Positions 8,550 through 17,407 of a DNA stretch of 64,000 nt are shown piece after piece; within the stretch, counting starts at the first letter, position 1; each line of letters starts with the position of its first letter. This stretch comes from PFJX01 sp040757575. Its GTDB lineage: Bacteria > Pseudomonadota > Gammaproteobacteria > Burkholderiales > Thiobacillaceae. The position numbers were made by a program, and so were the translations under genes. The notes beneath the pieces were generated by a model, which had not been told where the DNA came from, did not search any database, and saw only the letters and a list, made by a program, of their open reading frames with translations. The stretch covers positions 248,001 through 312,000 of the forward strand of contig JBFLXA010000001.1 of the NCBI GenBank assembly GCA_040757575.1. Reading direction: 5' to 3'.

Positions 8550-8861
8550 ATGTACGCTGTTATCAAAACCGGTGGTAAGCAATACAAGGTGTCCGCCGGT
8601 GGCAAACTCAAGGTGGAAAGCCTGCCCGTGGACGTGGGCGCTGAAGTGGAAATCAAGGACGTGCTGATGGTCGCCGACGGCGACAGCATCAAGGTGGGCA
8701 CCCCCATGCTGGCCGGCGCTTCCGTCAAAGCCACCGTGCTCGGCCACGGCCGCCACGACAAGGTCATGATTTTCAAGATGCGCCGCCGCAAGCACTATCG
8801 CAAGACCCAGGGGCATCGTCAGAACTACACCGAAATCCGCATCGACGGCATTTCTGCGTAA
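8550..8861 (+). CDS. rplU: 50S ribosomal protein bL21
   Basis: 103 aa, a complete bL21. It starts MYAVIKTGGKQYKVSAGGKL, the family signature, and ends with the conserved basic part (RRRKHYRKTQGHRQNYTEIRI). It binds 23S rRNA in the large subunit. The rplU-rpmA-obgE order is conserved in most proteobacteria. A GGAGA ribosome site precedes the ATG, and transcription probably starts from the promoter at 8482-8510. Confidence 0.99.
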   Translation: MYAVIKTGGKQYKVSAGGKLKVESLPVDVGAEVEIKDVLMVADGDSIKVGTPMLAGASVKATVLGHGRHDKVMIFKMRRRKHYRKTQGHRQNYTEIRIDGISA

Positions 8862-8876
8862 TCAGGAGCAATAGAC

Positions 8877-9140
8877 ATGGCACACAAAAAAGCAGGCGGC
8901 AGCTCCCGTAACGGCCGCGATTCCGAGTCCAAACGCCTGGGCGTGAAGCGCTACGGCGGCCAGTTCGTGCCTGCCGGCAACATCCTGGTGCGCCAGCGGG
9001 GCACCCAGTTCCACCCCGGCACCAATGTGGGCGTGGGCAAGGACTACACCCTGTTCGCCCTGGTGGACGGCGTGGTCCAGTTCACGGTCAAGGGCGAGAA
9101 GAAGCGCCGCACCGTGAGCGTGATTCCGGCCGCTGCCTGA
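8877..9140 (+). CDS. rpmA: 50S ribosomal protein bL27
   Basis: 87 aa. MAHKKAGGSSRNGRDSESKR is the canonical bL27 N-terminus that reaches towards the peptidyl-transferase centre. There is no N-terminal cleavage extension of the Firmicutes type. It lies 15 bp behind rplU and is followed by a strong intrinsic terminator, so rplU-rpmA can be expressed apart from obgE. Confidence 0.99.
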   Translation: MAHKKAGGSSRNGRDSESKRLGVKRYGGQFVPAGNILVRQRGTQFHPGTNVGVGKDYTLFALVDGVVQFTVKGEKKRRTVSVIPAAA

Positions 9141-9160
9141 GTCTTTACCTCGCGCCTGAG

Positions 9161-9187
9161 AGCCCTATCTCCGGATAGGGCTTTTTA
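9161..9187 (+). terminator. Rho-independent terminator after rpmA
   Basis: Perfect 9-bp arms AGCCCTATC (9161-9169) and GATAGGGCT (9174-9182) with a 4-base loop, followed by TTTT. It separates the ribosomal protein pair from obgE. Confidence 0.9.
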
Positions 9188-9194
9188 GTTTCTG

Positions 9195-9232
9195 GCCCCA
9201 GCCCTCTCATCCCTCATCTCCCACCCCATATC
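9195..9232. repeat. CATCCCTC-type pyrimidine-rich repeat upstream of obgE
   Basis: C/T-rich stretch built from CATCCCTCATC-like units, ending immediately before the obgE ATG. It resembles, on the opposite strand, the stretch at 54691-54727 inside valS. This suggests two copies of one small dispersed repeat. It occupies the place where the obgE ribosome site should be, and no purine-rich Shine-Dalgarno is visible. Confidence 0.45.
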
Positions 9233-9234
9233 CC

Positions 9235-10278
9235 ATGAAATTCATCGACGAAGCCCGCATCGACGTGGTCGCCGGAAATGGCGGCAACGGCTGCGCGTCC
9301 TTCCGCCGGGAAAAATTCATTCCCATGGGGGGACCGGACGGCGGGGACGGCGGCCGGGGCGGCAGTGTATGGCTGCTGGCCGACCGCAACATCAACACCC
9401 TGGTGGAATACCGCTACACCCGCCACTTCAAGGCCCGCAACGGCGAAGGCGGCCGGGGCTCCGACTGCTACGGCAAGGGGGCCGACGACATCGTCCTCAA
9501 GGTGCCGGTGGGCACCGTGGTCCAGGATGACGACACCGGCGAGTTGCTGGCCGACCTGGCCCAGGACGGCCAGAAGGCCCTGGTGGCCAAGGGCGGCCAG
9601 GGGGGGCTGGGCAATCTGCACTTCAAGTCCAGCACCAACCGGGCGCCCCGCCAATGCACCCCCGGCGAAGAAGGGGAAAAGCGCCGCCTGCACCTGGAAC
9701 TCAAGGTGTTGGCCGACGTGGGCCTGCTGGGCATGCCCAACGCCGGAAAATCCACCTTCATCCGCTCTGTTTCTGCCGCGAAACCCAAGGTGGCCGACTA
9801 CCCCTTCACCACCCTGCACCCCAATCTCGGCGTGGTGCGGGTGGACAGCGAACGCAGCTTCGTGGTGGCCGACATCCCCGGCCTGATCGAAGGTGCCGCC
9901 GAAGGCCACGGCCTGGGTCACCAGTTCCTGCGCCACCTGGCCCGCACCCGCCTGTTGCTCCATCTGGTGGACCTGGCCCCCTTCGATCCGGAAACCGACC
10001 CGGTACGCGAAGCCCGTGCCATCGTCGAAGAACTGAGAAAGTACGACGAGGACCTGCATCGCAAGCCCCGCTGGCTGGTCCTGAACAAGACCGACCTCAT
10101 CGACGCCGATGAACGGGCGGAGCGCATCGCTGCCTTCGTCCGGGATTTTGGCTGGACCGGCCCCCAGTTCGCCATCTCCGCCATCAGCGGCGAGGGTTGC
10201 CAGCCCCTGGTGTTCGCCATCATGGACCACCTGGACGCCGCCCGCCGGGCTGCCCCGGACGTGGACGAAACCCCATGA
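9235..10278 (+). CDS. obgE: GTPase Obg/CgtA
   Basis: 347 aa. This ribosome-associated GTPase is involved in 50S maturation and stringent control. The glycine-rich Obg domain fills residues 1-158 (GNGGNGCASFRREKFIPMGG), then the G domain: G1 GMPNAGKSTFI, G3 ADIPGLIEGA, G4 NKTD. The C-terminal extension is short. It lacks a recognisable ribosome site, because a CT-rich repeat abuts the ATG. proB follows with an ATGA overlap. Confidence 0.97.
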   Translation: MKFIDEARIDVVAGNGGNGCASFRREKFIPMGGPDGGDGGRGGSVWLLADRNINTLVEYRYTRHFKARNGEGGRGSDCYGKGADDIVLKVPVGTVVQDDDTGELLADLAQDGQKALVAKGGQGGLGNLHFKSSTNRAPRQCTPGEEGEKRRLHLELKVLADVGLLGMPNAGKSTFIRSVSAAKPKVADYPFTTLHPNLGVVRVDSERSFVVADIPGLIEGAAEGHGLGHQFLRHLARTRLLLHLVDLAPFDPETDPVREARAIVEELRKYDEDLHRKPRWLVLNKTDLIDADERAERIAAFVRDFGWTGPQFAISAISGEGCQPLVFAIMDHLDAARRAAPDVDETP

Positions 10279-11396
10279 CCCAGACCACCCTTGCCAACGC
10301 CCGGCGGCTGGTGGTCAAGGTGGGCAGCGCCCTGGTCACCAACGACGGCCGGGGCCTGGATCTCGCCCGCCTGGCCCTGTGGTCGGAACAGATCGCCAAA
10401 CTCACCCATCAGGGCAAGGAGATCGTCCTGGTCTCCAGCGGCGCCATCGCCGAAGGCATGTTGCGGCTGGGCTGGGCCAAGCGTCCCAAGGCCATCAACG
10501 ACCTCCAGGCCGCCGCCGCCGTGGGCCAGATGGGCCTCATCGAAGCCTACGAGCGCAGTTTCCGCGCCCATGGCCTGCACACCGCCCAGATCCTCCTCAC
10601 CCACGCCGACCTGGCGGACCGGGAACGCTACCTGAATGCCCGCTCCACCCTGCGCCGCATCCTGGAACTGCGGGTGGTGCCCATCATCAACGAAAACGAC
10701 ACCGTCACCACCGACGAAATCAAGGTGGGGGACAACGACACCCTGGGCGCCCTGGTGGCCAACCTCATCGAAGCCGACGCCCTCATCATCCTCACCGACC
10801 AGCGGGGCCTGTACACCGCCGACCCCCGCAAGCACCCGGACGCAGAATTCGTCCATGAAGCCATGGCCGGCGATTCAAAACTGGAAGAAATGGCCGGCGG
10901 TGCCGGCTCCAGCGTCGGCACCGGCGGCATGCTCACCAAGATCCTGGCCGCAAAACGTGCCGCCCGCAGCGGCGCCCACACGGTCATCGTCAGCGGCCGG
11001 GAACCGGACGTACTGGCCCGCCTGGCCGCCGGCGAGGCCCTGGGCACCCACCTCATCGCCCGCCAGGAACCTCTGGCCGCCCGCCGCCAATGGCTGGCGG
11101 ATCACCTGCAGGTAGGCGGTCGCCTGGTCCTCGACGACGGTGCCGCCAAGGCCCTAAGAGAAGGCGGCAAAAGCCTGCTGCCCATCGGCGTGACAGAAGT
11201 GCGCGGCGAATTCCAGCGGGGCGAGGTGGTGGGCTGCGTGGATGCCTCCGGCCGGGATCTGGCCCGGGGCCTGGTGAACTATTCCGCCAGTGAAGCCCGG
11301 CGCATTGCCCGGCATGCCAGCAGCGAGATCGAGGGGATACTGGGCTACGTGGACGAACCGGAGCTGATACACCGGGATAACCTGGTGTTGCTTTGA
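10275..11396 (+). CDS. proB: Glutamate 5-kinase
   Basis: 373 aa. It phosphorylates L-glutamate as the first step of proline synthesis. The amino-acid kinase domain (LVVKVGSALVTNDGRGLD, VSSGAIAEGMLRLG, INENDTVTTDEIKVGDND, GTGGMLTKILAA) occupies about residues 1-260, followed by a C-terminal PUA domain (from about residue 280, VGGRLVLDDGAAKALREGG). Start and stop give a 4-bp overlap with obgE. The obgE-proB pairing is common in betaproteobacteria. Confidence 0.97.
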   Translation: MTQTTLANARRLVVKVGSALVTNDGRGLDLARLALWSEQIAKLTHQGKEIVLVSSGAIAEGMLRLGWAKRPKAINDLQAAAAVGQMGLIEAYERSFRAHGLHTAQILLTHADLADRERYLNARSTLRRILELRVVPIINENDTVTTDEIKVGDNDTLGALVANLIEADALIILTDQRGLYTADPRKHPDAEFVHEAMAGDSKLEEMAGGAGSSVGTGGMLTKILAAKRAARSGAHTVIVSGREPDVLARLAAGEALGTHLIARQEPLAARRQWLADHLQVGGRLVLDDGAAKALREGGKSLLPIGVTEVRGEFQRGEVVGCVDASGRDLARGLVNYSASEARRIARHASSEIEGILGYVDEPELIHRDNLVLL

Positions 11397-11527
11397 AGGG
11401 CACTGAAAAAGGCGACCTGCCAGGTTTTCGGCAGTAGATAGCCAAGCCCCCGGTTGGGTTATCGAGAGCCCCCCGCCCAGCCATTCCGGCACAGTAAAAT
11501 GCCCCTCCCCACGCCAGACACCCCACT

Positions 11528-14110
11528 GTGACCGCCGATCTCACCCAGCACACCCCCATGATGCAGCAATACCTGCGCATCAAGGCCGATCACCCGGACA
11601 TGCTGGTGTTCTACCGCATGGGGGATTTCTACGAGCTGTTCCACGATGATGCGGAGAAGGCGGCCCGGTTGCTGGACATCACCCTCACCACCCGGGGGGC
11701 GTCGGCAGGGCAGCCCATCCGCATGGCCGGGGTGCCGTTCCACGCCGCCGAGGCCTATCTGGCCCGGCTGGCCAAGCTGGGGGAATCCGTGGCCATCTGC
11801 GAGCAGATCGGCGACCCGAAGACCAGCAAGGGGCCGGTGGAGCGGCAGGTGGTGCGCATCGTCACCCCGGGCACGGTGACCGACGAGGCCCTGCTGGAGG
11901 ACAAGACCGATCCCCTCATGCTGGCCATCGCCCCCGGACGGGTGGAGGGCAAGGCCATCCTGGGCCTGGCCTGGCTGACCCTCACCAGCGGCCGTTTTGC
12001 CGCCAAGACCGTGGCCCCGGACCGCCTGGGCGCCGAACTGGTGCGCCTGAACCCCAGCGAGATTCTCTTGCCGGAGGGGTTTGCCGACCCCGCCCTGGAC
12101 GCCCTGAAAGCCGCCCTCACCCGTCGGGCGGACTGGCAGTTCGACGGAGAGCGGGGCCACCGCCTGCTGTGCGAGCACTTCGGCACGGCGGACCTGACCG
12201 CCTTCGGCCTGGAGGACGTCCCCCTGCTCCAGGCCGCCGCCGGATTGTTGTTGGACTATGCCCGCCACACCCAGCGTACCGCCCTGCCCCACGTGACCGG
12301 CTGCCAGGTGGAACAGGACAGCGAATACGTGCTGCTGGACGCCGCCGCCCGCCGCACCCTGGAAATCTCCGAAACCCTGCGGGGGGAAGCGGCCCCCACC
12401 CTGTTTTCCGAGCTGGATGCCTGCCGCACCGCCATGGGCAGCCGGCTCTTGCGCCACTGGCTGCATCACCCACTGCGGGACCGGACCCGGCTGGCCCGCC
12501 GCCAGGGGGTGCTGGCGGCTCTCATGGAGGCGCCCGCCTGCTGCGACGCCGCCCGGGAAGTGCTGAAGGGCACGGCGGACCTGGAACGCATCGCCGCCCG
12601 GGTGGCCCTGAAAAGCGCCCGCCCCCGGGATCTGGCCGGCCTGCGGGACGGCCTTGCCCGGCTGCCGGCCCTGGCGGCCGCCCTGGCCCCGGCGGGCCCG
12701 GCCCTGACCACGCTGACGGACCGGTTCACTTTTCCCGCCCTCCCCCTGGACCACCTCACCCGGGCCCTGAAGCCGGAGCCGGGACTGGTTCTGCGGGAAG
12801 GAGGCGTCATCGCCGACGGCTTCGATGCCGAACTGGACCAGCTGCGCCAGCTGCAATCCGGCTGCGGCGACTTTCTCATGCAAATGGAGCAACGGGAGCG
12901 GGAACGCACAGGCATTGCCAACCTGCGGGTGGAATACAACAAGGTATCCGGCTTCTTCATCGAAGTGACCCGGGCCCAGGCGGACAAGGTGCCGGCTGAC
13001 TACCATCGGCGCCAGACCCTGAAGAACGTGGAACGCTATCTCACCCCGGAACTGAAGGCCTTCGAGAACGATTACCTGTCTGCCGCCGAACGGGCCCTGG
13101 CCCGGGAAAAGCTGCTCTATGAAGCCCTGCTGGAAGACCTGGCCGGCCACATGAACGCCTTGCAGCGGGTGGCCCGGGCGGTGGCGGAAGCCGACCTGCT
13201 CACCGGCCACGCCCAACTGGCACGGGAACGGCACCACGTCATCCCGACCTTCAGCGACACCTGGGGGATCAGCATCCAGCGGGGCCGCCATCCGGTGGTG
13301 GAACCCCGGGTGGAGGCCTTCATCCCCAACGACCTGGATCTCAACCCCACCCGCCGCATGCTGCTCATCACCGGCCCCAACATGGGCGGCAAGTCCACCT
13401 ACATGCGCCAGGTGGCCCACATCGTGCTGCTGGCCTGCTGCGGCCTCACGGTGCCGGCGGCCGCGGCGGTGATCGGCCCCGTGGACCAGATCTTCACCCG
13501 GGTGGGCTCCAGCGACGACCTGGCCGGCGGCCGCTCCACCTTTATGGTGGAAATGACGGAAACCGCCGGCATTCTCCACGGCGCCACGGAACACAGTCTG
13601 ATCCTCATGGACGAGATCGGCCGGGGCACCTCCACCTTCGACGGCATCAGCATCGCCTGGGCCGTAGCCCGCCACATGGCAGAGAAGACCCGGGCCTATA
13701 CCCTGTTCGCCACCCATTATTTCGAGCTGACCCAGCTCACCCAGGAATTCCGCACCCTGGCCAACGTGCACCTGGATGCCGTGGAAACCCCCGCCGGCCT
13801 CACCTTCCTGCACGCGGTGGAAGACGGCCCCGCCTCCCAGAGCTACGGCCTGCAGGTGGCCCGGCTGGCGGGGGTGCCCGGAAATGTCATCCAGGCCGCC
13901 CGGCGCAAGCTGGTGATGCTGGAGAACATGCAGGTGAGCCAGGCGGGCCAGGGAGACCTGTTCGCCCCCGCGCTTCCGCCCAGCCTGCCGGAACCGGCCC
14001 CCTCCCCGGTGGAGGAACGCCTCGCGGCCCTCAGCCCCGACAGCCTCTCCCCCCGGGAGGCCCTGGACCTGCTCTATGAACTCAAGACCCTGGCGGATAC
14101 CCGGGACTGA
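11528..14110 (+). CDS. mutS: DNA mismatch repair protein MutS
   Basis: 860 aa, a full-length MutS from a GTG start. The mismatch-binding domain has the conserved Phe-x-Glu context (FYRMGDFYELFHDD). Connector, lever and clamp domains follow, and the C-terminal ATPase has Walker A GPNMGGKSTYMRQ, Walker B LILMDEIGRGTSTFDG and the conserved THYFELT. The C-terminus ends in the small dimerisation region (LSPREALDLLYELKTL). A TAAAAT hexamer at 11495-11500 could be its -10. The 130-bp gap after proB shows no other gene. Confidence 0.98.
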   Translation: MTADLTQHTPMMQQYLRIKADHPDMLVFYRMGDFYELFHDDAEKAARLLDITLTTRGASAGQPIRMAGVPFHAAEAYLARLAKLGESVAICEQIGDPKTSKGPVERQVVRIVTPGTVTDEALLEDKTDPLMLAIAPGRVEGKAILGLAWLTLTSGRFAAKTVAPDRLGAELVRLNPSEILLPEGFADPALDALKAALTRRADWQFDGERGHRLLCEHFGTADLTAFGLEDVPLLQAAAGLLLDYARHTQRTALPHVTGCQVEQDSEYVLLDAAARRTLEISETLRGEAAPTLFSELDACRTAMGSRLLRHWLHHPLRDRTRLARRQGVLAALMEAPACCDAAREVLKGTADLERIAARVALKSARPRDLAGLRDGLARLPALAAALAPAGPALTTLTDRFTFPALPLDHLTRALKPEPGLVLREGGVIADGFDAELDQLRQLQSGCGDFLMQMEQRERERTGIANLRVEYNKVSGFFIEVTRAQADKVPADYHRRQTLKNVERYLTPELKAFENDYLSAAERALAREKLLYEALLEDLAGHMNALQRVARAVAEADLLTGHAQLARERHHVIPTFSDTWGISIQRGRHPVVEPRVEAFIPNDLDLNPTRRMLLITGPNMGGKSTYMRQVAHIVLLACCGLTVPAAAAVIGPVDQIFTRVGSSDDLAGGRSTFMVEMTETAGILHGATEHSLILMDEIGRGTSTFDGISIAWAVARHMAEKTRAYTLFATHYFELTQLTQEFRTLANVHLDAVETPAGLTFLHAVEDGPASQSYGLQVARLAGVPGNVIQAARRKLVMLENMQVSQAGQGDLFAPALPPSLPEPAPSPVEERLAALSPDSLSPREALDLLYELKTLADTRD

Positions 14111-14164
14111 ACCCCACTCCGCCCCCCACCTCGCTCCCTATTCCGCTTCTCAGGAGACCGCTCC

Positions 14165-14509
14165 ATGACCCATAACGATCAGACCGGCGCCACCTGCTCC
14201 TTGGGTCGGACGCCGGACTACACCCACGTCCGGATCATCGACCTCCAGCCAGACCCCATGCCCGCCGACTACCGGGCCGCCATGAAGCTGGCCGAGAGAG
14301 TCGCCAATGAAACCCTGGGCGACAACATGCTCATCTCCTGGTACGACCGGGACCGGGACTTCGAATCTCCCCAGCACAGCAGCGAATGCCACCAGGACAG
14401 CGCCGTACCCGGTTACGTGGATTACGGCCTGAACCACGGCGCCCGCCTGAAGGTGGACTTTGGCGCAGGGCGTTTCGTGTTTTTCTTCATGCCCCTGGAA
14501 GGCTTGTAG
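14165..14509 (+). CDS. Conserved hypothetical protein, possibly AF1514-like
   Basis: 114 aa, no signal peptide or membrane segment. Visible features are MKLAERVANETLGDNMLISW, a charged YDRDRDFESPQH segment, and a C-terminal beta-like stretch (FGAGRFVFFFMPLEG). Three residues with metal-ligand potential cluster around SPQHSSECHQD. I have a faint recollection of a small AF1514-type family of unknown function with this pattern, but cannot verify it. A good ribosome site (CAGGAGA) precedes the ATG. The next gene begins 3 bp downstream, so the two are probably co-transcribed. Confidence 0.7.
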   Translation: MTHNDQTGATCSLGRTPDYTHVRIIDLQPDPMPADYRAAMKLAERVANETLGDNMLISWYDRDRDFESPQHSSECHQDSAVPGYVDYGLNHGARLKVDFGAGRFVFFFMPLEGL

Positions 14510-14512
14510 ACC

Positions 14513-14932
14513 ATGAACCAGGACACACCCCGCACCCCCTATGAGGAACTGGTCTGGCAACTCGGCCGCCTGCCGGGGGGGGCGGAAGCGGCCATACCGG
14601 ATTTTTTCGGCCGCCTGCTTGCCGGCCCCATTCAAACCGATGACAGCGGGGAAACCTGGCCCCTCCATGGTGGCGGCCAGCTAAACCTTGCCTCGGGCAT
14701 CCTGAGCGTCCGGGTATCCGATAGCGCCGGCGAGGCCACCCCCATCACCCCCCTGCCCCCGGCTTTGCTGCACGAAGCTGGCAAGGCGGGCATCTCCCCC
14801 TTGCTCCTGGGGCTACTGGCCCTGGCTACCGGCGATCTGGAGGGGGACCGCAAGCTGAAGGGATTGCTGCCCCAGGTGGATGGCGCTGCCAAGGACCTGA
14901 TGCTGATGACCGTGTGCCGCCTGTGCGGCTGA
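14513..14932 (+). CDS. Hypothetical protein, 139 aa
   Basis: Not recognised. Mostly helical and hydrophobic without a clear membrane segment; the longest apolar stretch is ISPLLLGLLALATG. The C-terminus carries two cysteines (MTVCRLCG). Codon use is high-GC like its surroundings, which supports a real gene. It starts 3 bp after the 114-aa gene, so the pair likely acts together. It converges on the DUF3301 gene with no visible terminator between. Confidence 0.6.
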   Translation: MNQDTPRTPYEELVWQLGRLPGGAEAAIPDFFGRLLAGPIQTDDSGETWPLHGGGQLNLASGILSVRVSDSAGEATPITPLPPALLHEAGKAGISPLLLGLLALATGDLEGDRKLKGLLPQVDGAAKDLMLMTVCRLCG

Positions 14933-14951
14933 CGGGCTGCCAGCACCCCTT

Positions 14952-15278
14952 TCAGCGCAAGGGCACCACGTTGTCCCCGGCCTGGATGAGGCTGGTGGAC
15001 GTTACCCGGGCCCCCAGCATGAATACCCGTCCCGCCTGCCGGTCATCACCGACCGTGGAAAACTCGAAGGCGTATTCCCGGTAGAAGCGGGCCCGCATGT
15101 TTTCATCCCGGCGCAGGTTCAGCCTGCGCAGGGAAACCGAGGCGTCGAGAAACTGCACCCCGGCCTGGGCGCAAGCCCGCTGGGCTGCCTGGAGGGCCAG
15201 TTCCCGCTTTTGCAGGCCATCCCACCAGTGCCAGGCCACCACACCGGAGAGAGCCAACAGCCCGACTTCCCAACTCAT
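14952..15278 (-). CDS. DUF3301-type membrane-anchored protein
   Basis: 108 aa. One N-terminal membrane segment (WEVGLLALSGVVAWHWWDGL), then a conserved pattern of the DUF3301 family: AQRACAQAGVQFLDASVSLR and FYREYAFEFSTVGDDRQAGRV. The long open frame upstream is the shadow of the helicase; the ATG at 15278 fits the family length of about 100 aa. Function unknown. It lies 10 bp downstream of the helicase gene on the same strand. Confidence 0.82.
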   Translation of the reverse strand: MSWEVGLLALSGVVAWHWWDGLQKRELALQAAQRACAQAGVQFLDASVSLRRLNLRRDENMRARFYREYAFEFSTVGDDRQAGRVFMLGARVTSTSLIQAGDNVVPLR

Positions 15279-15288
15279 GGCCGTCGGC

Positions 15289-16620
15289 TCAGGGCTGGGG
15301 TGGAGGTTCGTTGCGCACCGGGGGACGCAGCAGGGCGCACACCGGCTCCTGACGGCGGCGGCCAGGCTTGGGCATCGCCACGCCGCTCGCTGCCCGGGGG
15401 GGAGCAGGTTCCAGTGCGGGAGAGGCCTGGACAGGCTGCTGCGCGAGTTCCGGCAGGGGAGCGGGGGGCAGATCTTTCTTGATGAAACGTTCCACTTGGC
15501 CCAGCAGCTTGTCTTCCTCCGGCGCCACCAGGGAGACAGCCAGACCGGAGGCCCCCGCCCGGCCGGTACGGCCGATGCGGTGCACGTAGTCTTCCGGGGA
15601 ATAGGGGAGTTCGTAATTGAACACGCAGGGCAACTCAGCAATGTCGATGCCCCGGGCGGCGATGTCCGTGGCCACCAGCAGTTGCACCTTGCCCTGTTTG
15701 AAGCCATCCAGGGCCGCAAGCCGTTCCACCTGAGCCTTGTCGCCATGGATGATGCCCGTGGCCACCCCCCGCTTCTGCAGGCGCCGGCCCAGCTTGTCGG
15801 CGGCGATCTTGGTGCGGGTGAACACCAGGGCCTGGGTGATTTCCCGGGACTTCACCACCCGCAGCAGGGCCTCCATCTTGTCGTCTTCCCGGACCTTGTG
15901 GACCACCTGCTCCACGGTTTCGGCAGCCGTGTTCTTGCGGGCCACTTCCACCTTGAGGGGGTTCTGCAGGAAGCTCCTTGCGAGGCCGACGATGCTGTCG
16001 TCGAAGGTGGCGGAGAAAAGCAGGGTCTGCCGCTGTATGGGCAGCAGGTCCAGGATGCGCTTCAGGTCCGGCAGGAAGCCCATGTCCAGCATGCGGTCCG
16101 CCTCGTCCAGCACCAGGAACTGAACCTGGGACAGCTGCACCGACTTGCTGCCGGCGTGATCCAGCAGACGGCCGGGTGTGGCCACCAGGATTTCCACGCC
16201 GGCCTTGAGGGCCGCTTCCTGGGGCTTCATGTCCACGCCGCCGAACACCACGGTGCTGCGCAGGGGCAGATGTTTGCTGTAGGCCACGACGGATTCGTGC
16301 ACCTGCATGGCCAGTTCCCGGGTGGGGGCCAACACCAGGGCCCGCACCGGGTGCCGGGCCGGGGAGGCGCTGTTGTTGGCATGGGGTACCATCTTCTGCA
16401 ACAGGGGCAGAGCGAAGGCGGCGGTCTTACCGGTGCCGGTCTGGGCCTGGGCCATCAGGTCCCGGCCCGCCACCACCAAGGGTATAGCCTGTTTCTGGAT
16501 GGGGGTGGGGATCTTGTAGCCCATCTCGTCCAGGGCCCGCAGAATGGGTGGAGCCAGTTCCAGTTCGGCAAAAGTGGTGGCCACTTCCAGGGCCGGGGCG
16601 TTCTGTTCGTCGATTTCCAT
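15289..16620 (-). CDS. rhlE: DEAD-box ATP-dependent RNA helicase, RhlE group
   Basis: 443 aa. RecA-like domain 1 has the Q motif (TPIQKQAIP), motif I AQTGTGKT, motif II DEAD (VLDEADRML) and motif III SAT. Domain 2 has the motif VATDIAARGIDI and motif VI HRIGRTGRAG. A proline/glutamine-rich basic tail follows, typical of RhlE proteins in RNA turnover or ribosome assembly. Start chosen at MEIDEQNAP (16620), because the frame upstream belongs to the metallo-hydrolase region. Assignment to RhlE rather than another paralogue is by overall feel. Confidence 0.9.
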   Translation of the reverse strand: MEIDEQNAPALEVATTFAELELAPPILRALDEMGYKIPTPIQKQAIPLVVAGRDLMAQAQTGTGKTAAFALPLLQKMVPHANNSASPARHPVRALVLAPTRELAMQVHESVVAYSKHLPLRSTVVFGGVDMKPQEAALKAGVEILVATPGRLLDHAGSKSVQLSQVQFLVLDEADRMLDMGFLPDLKRILDLLPIQRQTLLFSATFDDSIVGLARSFLQNPLKVEVARKNTAAETVEQVVHKVREDDKMEALLRVVKSREITQALVFTRTKIAADKLGRRLQKRGVATGIIHGDKAQVERLAALDGFKQGKVQLLVATDIAARGIDIAELPCVFNYELPYSPEDYVHRIGRTGRAGASGLAVSLVAPEEDKLLGQVERFIKKDLPPAPLPELAQQPVQASPALEPAPPRAASGVAMPKPGRRRQEPVCALLRPPVRNEPPPQP

Positions 16621-16628
16621 CTGCTGTC

Positions 16629-17396
16629 CTACTCGATATCCCGCCAGTCCAGACCGTATTCCTGGTCCGCCACGGCGATCCATTCCGGTGTGCACCCCAG
16701 GGCTCCGGCCAGGGCAGCACTGGCCAGGGACGGGCTGTTGTTTTCCTGGGAAAGATGGGCTGCCACCACATGTTGCAGCCTGGGGCCGGCCAGTCGGGAC
16801 AGCAAGGCCGCAGCGGCCTGGTTGTCCAGGTGGCCGAAGGGACCAAGGATGCGCCGCTTCAGGGCCGGGGGATAGCTGCCCCCCTCCAGCATGGCCACGT
16901 CGTGGTTGCATTCCAGGGCCAGGGCATCACAGTCGCCCAGCACGGCTTCCATGTGGGATGTGACGTGGCCGGCGTCCGTCAACAGGCCAAAACGCCGGGC
17001 GCCATCGGAAAACCTGAACTGCATGGGCTCCCGGGCATCGTGGGGCACTGGGAAGGGGGTGATTTCCAGGTCCCCCACCGCAAAGGGGCTGTGGTCGAAA
17101 ATGACCCGGGTCTGTTGCGGCGCCTCCCCCTGATTGTCCAACATGCACTGGCTACCGTGGCTCATCCACACGGGACAGCGGGCCCGGGCCGCCAGCTTGG
17201 CCGCCCCGCGGCCATGGTCGCTGTGCTCGTGGGTCACCAGGATGGCATCCACCTGGGTCACTTCCAGCCCCAGTCGGGCCAGACGGCGGGCGGCCTCCCG
17301 GGGACCGAAGCCGCAATCCACCATGACCCGGGTATCCCCCGCCTGAACCAGCCAGGCATTGCCTTTGCTACCACTGCCCAGACAGGCGAATCGCAC
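16629..17396 (-). CDS. MBL-fold metallo-hydrolase (YycJ/WalJ-like)
   Basis: 255 aa. The beta-lactamase-fold signature THEHSDH (about residues 55-61) and downstream metal ligands (H119 region VPHDA, LLTDAGHVT, ECNHD) are present. MRFACLGSGSKGN at the N-terminus is typical of the YycJ-type group of small MBL hydrolases, some of which are 5'-3' DNA exonucleases. It lies 11 bp behind bamC on the same strand. Substrate not predicted. Confidence 0.9.
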   Translation of the reverse strand: MRFACLGSGSKGNAWLVQAGDTRVMVDCGFGPREAARRLARLGLEVTQVDAILVTHEHSDHGRGAAKLAARARCPVWMSHGSQCMLDNQGEAPQQTRVIFDHSPFAVGDLEITPFPVPHDAREPMQFRFSDGARRFGLLTDAGHVTSHMEAVLGDCDALALECNHDVAMLEGGSYPPALKRRILGPFGHLDNQAAAALLSRLAGPRLQHVVAAHLSQENNSPSLASAALAGALGCTPEWIAVADQEYGLDWRDIE

Positions 17397-17407
17397 CGGG
17401 TTCCGCT

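Noticed and set aside
11459..13813. 784-aa open frame on the minus strand opposite mutS
   Set aside because: It is rich in Gly, His and Gln, has no domain pattern, and mirrors the codon structure of mutS. Long antisense frames are expected in high-GC genes.
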